A stretch of 51,880 bases of DNA from Clostridia bacterium. Its GTDB lineage: Bacteria > Bacillota > Clostridia > Oscillospirales > Acutalibacteraceae. A program made the translations under genes and the position numbers. The notes under the pieces were generated by a model. That model had not been told where the DNA came from and ran no database searches. It saw nothing but the letters and a program-made list of their open reading frames with translations. Every line of letters begins with the position of its first letter. Within the stretch, counting starts at the first letter, position 1. This document shows positions 50,558-51,880 of this stretch, piece by piece. The stretch spans positions 1 to 51,880 of the forward strand of contig JAFXFC010000020.1 in assembly GCA_017513525.1 (NCBI GenBank), given 5' to 3'.

Positions 50558-51700
50558 ATGAAAAAGATAATAAGTGTTTTTTTAGCTCTCGTTATGGTGT
50601 TATCCCTTGCCGTTATGGGTTATGCTTCTGAAGAAAAAGAGCTTCGTTTTAATTCTGACGGCACCTTTAAGATAATGCAAATAAATGATACGCAGGATGT
50701 CGGCAAAAGAGTAAACAAAAAAATGATTGAATTCATTGAAGCGGCACTCGACAAGGAAGAGCCCGATCTCGTTGTTTTTGTCGGCGATCAGCTTTCCGAT
50801 GTATATCCTTTCGGAAAAGCGGAAGATATGAAAAAGGCACTTGAGAATATTCTGGTTCCCTTAAAAGAGAGAGATATTCCTTTTCTTATGACTCTCGGTA
50901 ATCACGATTACGACCACTTTGAAAAGTTTTCTCTTGAAGAGCAGGCAGCAGTTTATACATCATTTGAAAACTGTTATGCATCTACTGACGGAAATGATCC
51001 CTTTACATACAATGTTCCCGTAAAGACCGCTGACGGTGAAAATATCGCCTTCAACATCTATATGATGGATACGCACGCATATGCAGAAACGGGTGGCTAT
51101 GCAGGTGTAAACGAAACACAGGTTCAGTGGTATAAGGATACTTCTGCTGCTCTTAAAGCTCAGAACGGCGCAAATGTGGTTCCCTCTATGCTTTTCCAGC
51201 ATATTCCGCCCAAAGAAATATATTCTCTTCTGAAAGTGTGTAAATACAATGAAGAGGGTGCAGTATATACAAAGTATGACAAAAGCTGGTATAAACTCGA
51301 TGAAACCAAAGCACAGGGACAGTTAGGAGAAGCTCCCTGCAGTGAGGATTTCGATAATATCACGGGTCAGTACGAAGCATGGGTTGAATGCGGCGATATC
51401 ATGGGTGCATTCTTTGCTCATGACCATGTAAATACTTTTGTCGGCACAACAGACGAAGGTATAGTCATGGGCTATAACGGCGGTACGGGCTTCAGAACCT
51501 ACGGCAGCGGTTCTGAAAGAAGCGTCAGAATCTTCGAATATAAAGAAGATGAAGTTGAAAATTACGAAACAAGACTTCTCACATACAGTGAACTCACAGG
51601 TAAGAGCTTTAAAGTTACTATCAATGACATTTTCACACCGTCTCTTCTTACACATGTAATGAGAGTTGTATATTTCCTTTTCGGCTGGATAATAGATTAA
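50558..51700 (+). CDS. Secreted calcineurin-like metallophosphoesterase
   Basis: A 380-aa exported protein: signal peptide KKIISVFLALVMVLSLAVMG then YASEE, and a metallophosphoesterase core. The motifs are IMQINDTQDV (block I, D then Q in place of H), VFVGDQLSD (block II), TLGNHDYDHF (block III), FQHIPP and FAHDHVNTFVG. This resembles the PhoD-like/3',5'-cAMP phosphodiesterase-type (ICC) phosphatases such as YkuE/DHX family proteins; substrate unknown. A hydrophobic C-terminal stretch (SLLTHVMRVVYFLFGWIID) ends the protein and may tether it. AGAGGGAG precedes ATG. It ends at a strong terminator. Confidence 0.87.
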   Translation: MKKIISVFLALVMVLSLAVMGYASEEKELRFNSDGTFKIMQINDTQDVGKRVNKKMIEFIEAALDKEEPDLVVFVGDQLSDVYPFGKAEDMKKALENILVPLKERDIPFLMTLGNHDYDHFEKFSLEEQAAVYTSFENCYASTDGNDPFTYNVPVKTADGENIAFNIYMMDTHAYAETGGYAGVNETQVQWYKDTSAALKAQNGANVVPSMLFQHIPPKEIYSLLKVCKYNEEGAVYTKYDKSWYKLDETKAQGQLGEAPCSEDFDNITGQYEAWVECGDIMGAFFAHDHVNTFVGTTDEGIVMGYNGGTGFRTYGSGSERSVRIFEYKEDEVENYETRLLTYSELTGKSFKVTINDIFTPSLLTHVMRVVYFLFGWIID

Positions 51701-51704
51701 AATA

Positions 51705-51733
51705 AAAAAGGAAGCTCGTTGAGCTTCCTTTTT
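51705..51733 (+). terminator. Terminator after the secreted phosphoesterase gene
   Basis: AAAAAGGAAGCTC (51705-51717) pairs perfectly with GAGCTTCCTTTTT (51721-51733), three-base loop. Bidirectional in form. Confidence 0.92.
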
Positions 51734-51757
51734 GCATATAAATCATAATTTATCGGG

Positions 51758-51784
51758 CAAGGGGCACAAAAATCACCCTCTTTG
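51758..51784 (+). repeat. 27-bp dispersed repeat, copy 2
   Basis: 24 of 27 bases match 17251-17277 (CAAGGGGC then CAAAAATC core). It lies in noncoding DNA at the right edge, which also contains the palindrome CTGCCTCTGAGGCAG near 51848. I see no gene from 51734 to the end. Confidence 0.6.
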
Positions 51785-51880
51785 ACGCACGGGTTATAAA
51801 TAAGGGAGAGTGCCTCTGAAGAGCTAATTTAGTGGTATAAGGGTTCTGCCTCTGAGGCAGTTTGTAGTGCTTTGTTTTCG

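Overview
The window looks like chromosome from a spore-forming, gut-type Clostridium relative (class Clostridia, most likely Oscillospirales). The signs are an AT-rich sequence with strong AGGAGG-type ribosome binding sites, Firmicutes-type gene groups (ylxM-ffh-rpsP-khpA, nifS-thiI, obg, lepA-hemW), a T-box leader before thrS, a YpeB spore-germination protein, MutS2, a rhamnosidase and a dockerin-bearing secreted protein. The genus cannot be named from sequence reading alone.

Region 1 (1-8.9 kb): a probable IS1182-type transposase start runs off the left edge. It is followed by a GPH-type sugar symporter and a cytoplasmic sialidase-like protein. Next comes an ECF sigma factor with a self-type promoter, overlapping a gene for a membrane-anchored beta-propeller protein that is probably its anti-sigma/sensor. 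An AlbA_2/ATPase regulator follows, trailed by a striking array of 10-bp repeats, and then an unrecognised polytopic membrane protein.

Region 2 (8.9-20.5 kb): a minus-strand pair ypeB plus a hendecad-repeat lipoprotein; nifS-thiI (sulfur transfer to tRNA); a metallophosphoesterase; the ylxM-ffh-rpsP-khpA operon, which starts from a consensus promoter with a terminator-like hairpin at the expected transcript start; a small Cys-rich exported peptide; gapA; a D-2-hydroxyacid dehydrogenase; and a VTT/DedA-like membrane protein.

Region 3 (20.4-32.4 kb): a galactokinase-family kinase with altered sugar-site residues, mutS2, a YfhO-type membrane glycosyltransferase-like protein, then a four-gene run (GH78 rhamnosidase, SGNH esterase, glycerophosphodiester phosphodiesterase, Lgt-like protein) that looks like a glycan-processing operon. 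It ends in about 700 bp of hairpin-rich noncoding DNA bracketed by an imperfect 25-bp duplication, holding a possible structured RNA. A small membrane protein follows, read from two tandem near-consensus promoters with palindromic and LexA-like motifs.

Region 4 (32.4-46.1 kb): housekeeping genes on the plus strand: obg, mini-RNase III, a YitT protein, lepA, hemW, a MurE ligase lacking the usual diaminopimelate motif, a FemX-type aminoacyltransferase, dGTPase, a secreted phosphoesterase, and T-box-thrS. The MurE/FemX pair suggests a branched, non-DAP peptidoglycan.

Region 5 (46.1-51.9 kb): a secreted transglutaminase-like protein with a dockerin, an MNT/HEPN toxin-antitoxin pair whose toxin gene is broken by a single-base frameshift, a ccdA-tlpA thiol-redox pair, an HExxH membrane protein and a second secreted phosphoesterase. 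No rRNA, tRNA or CRISPR array was recognised. Two sets of short dispersed or inverted repeats lie in intergenic DNA.
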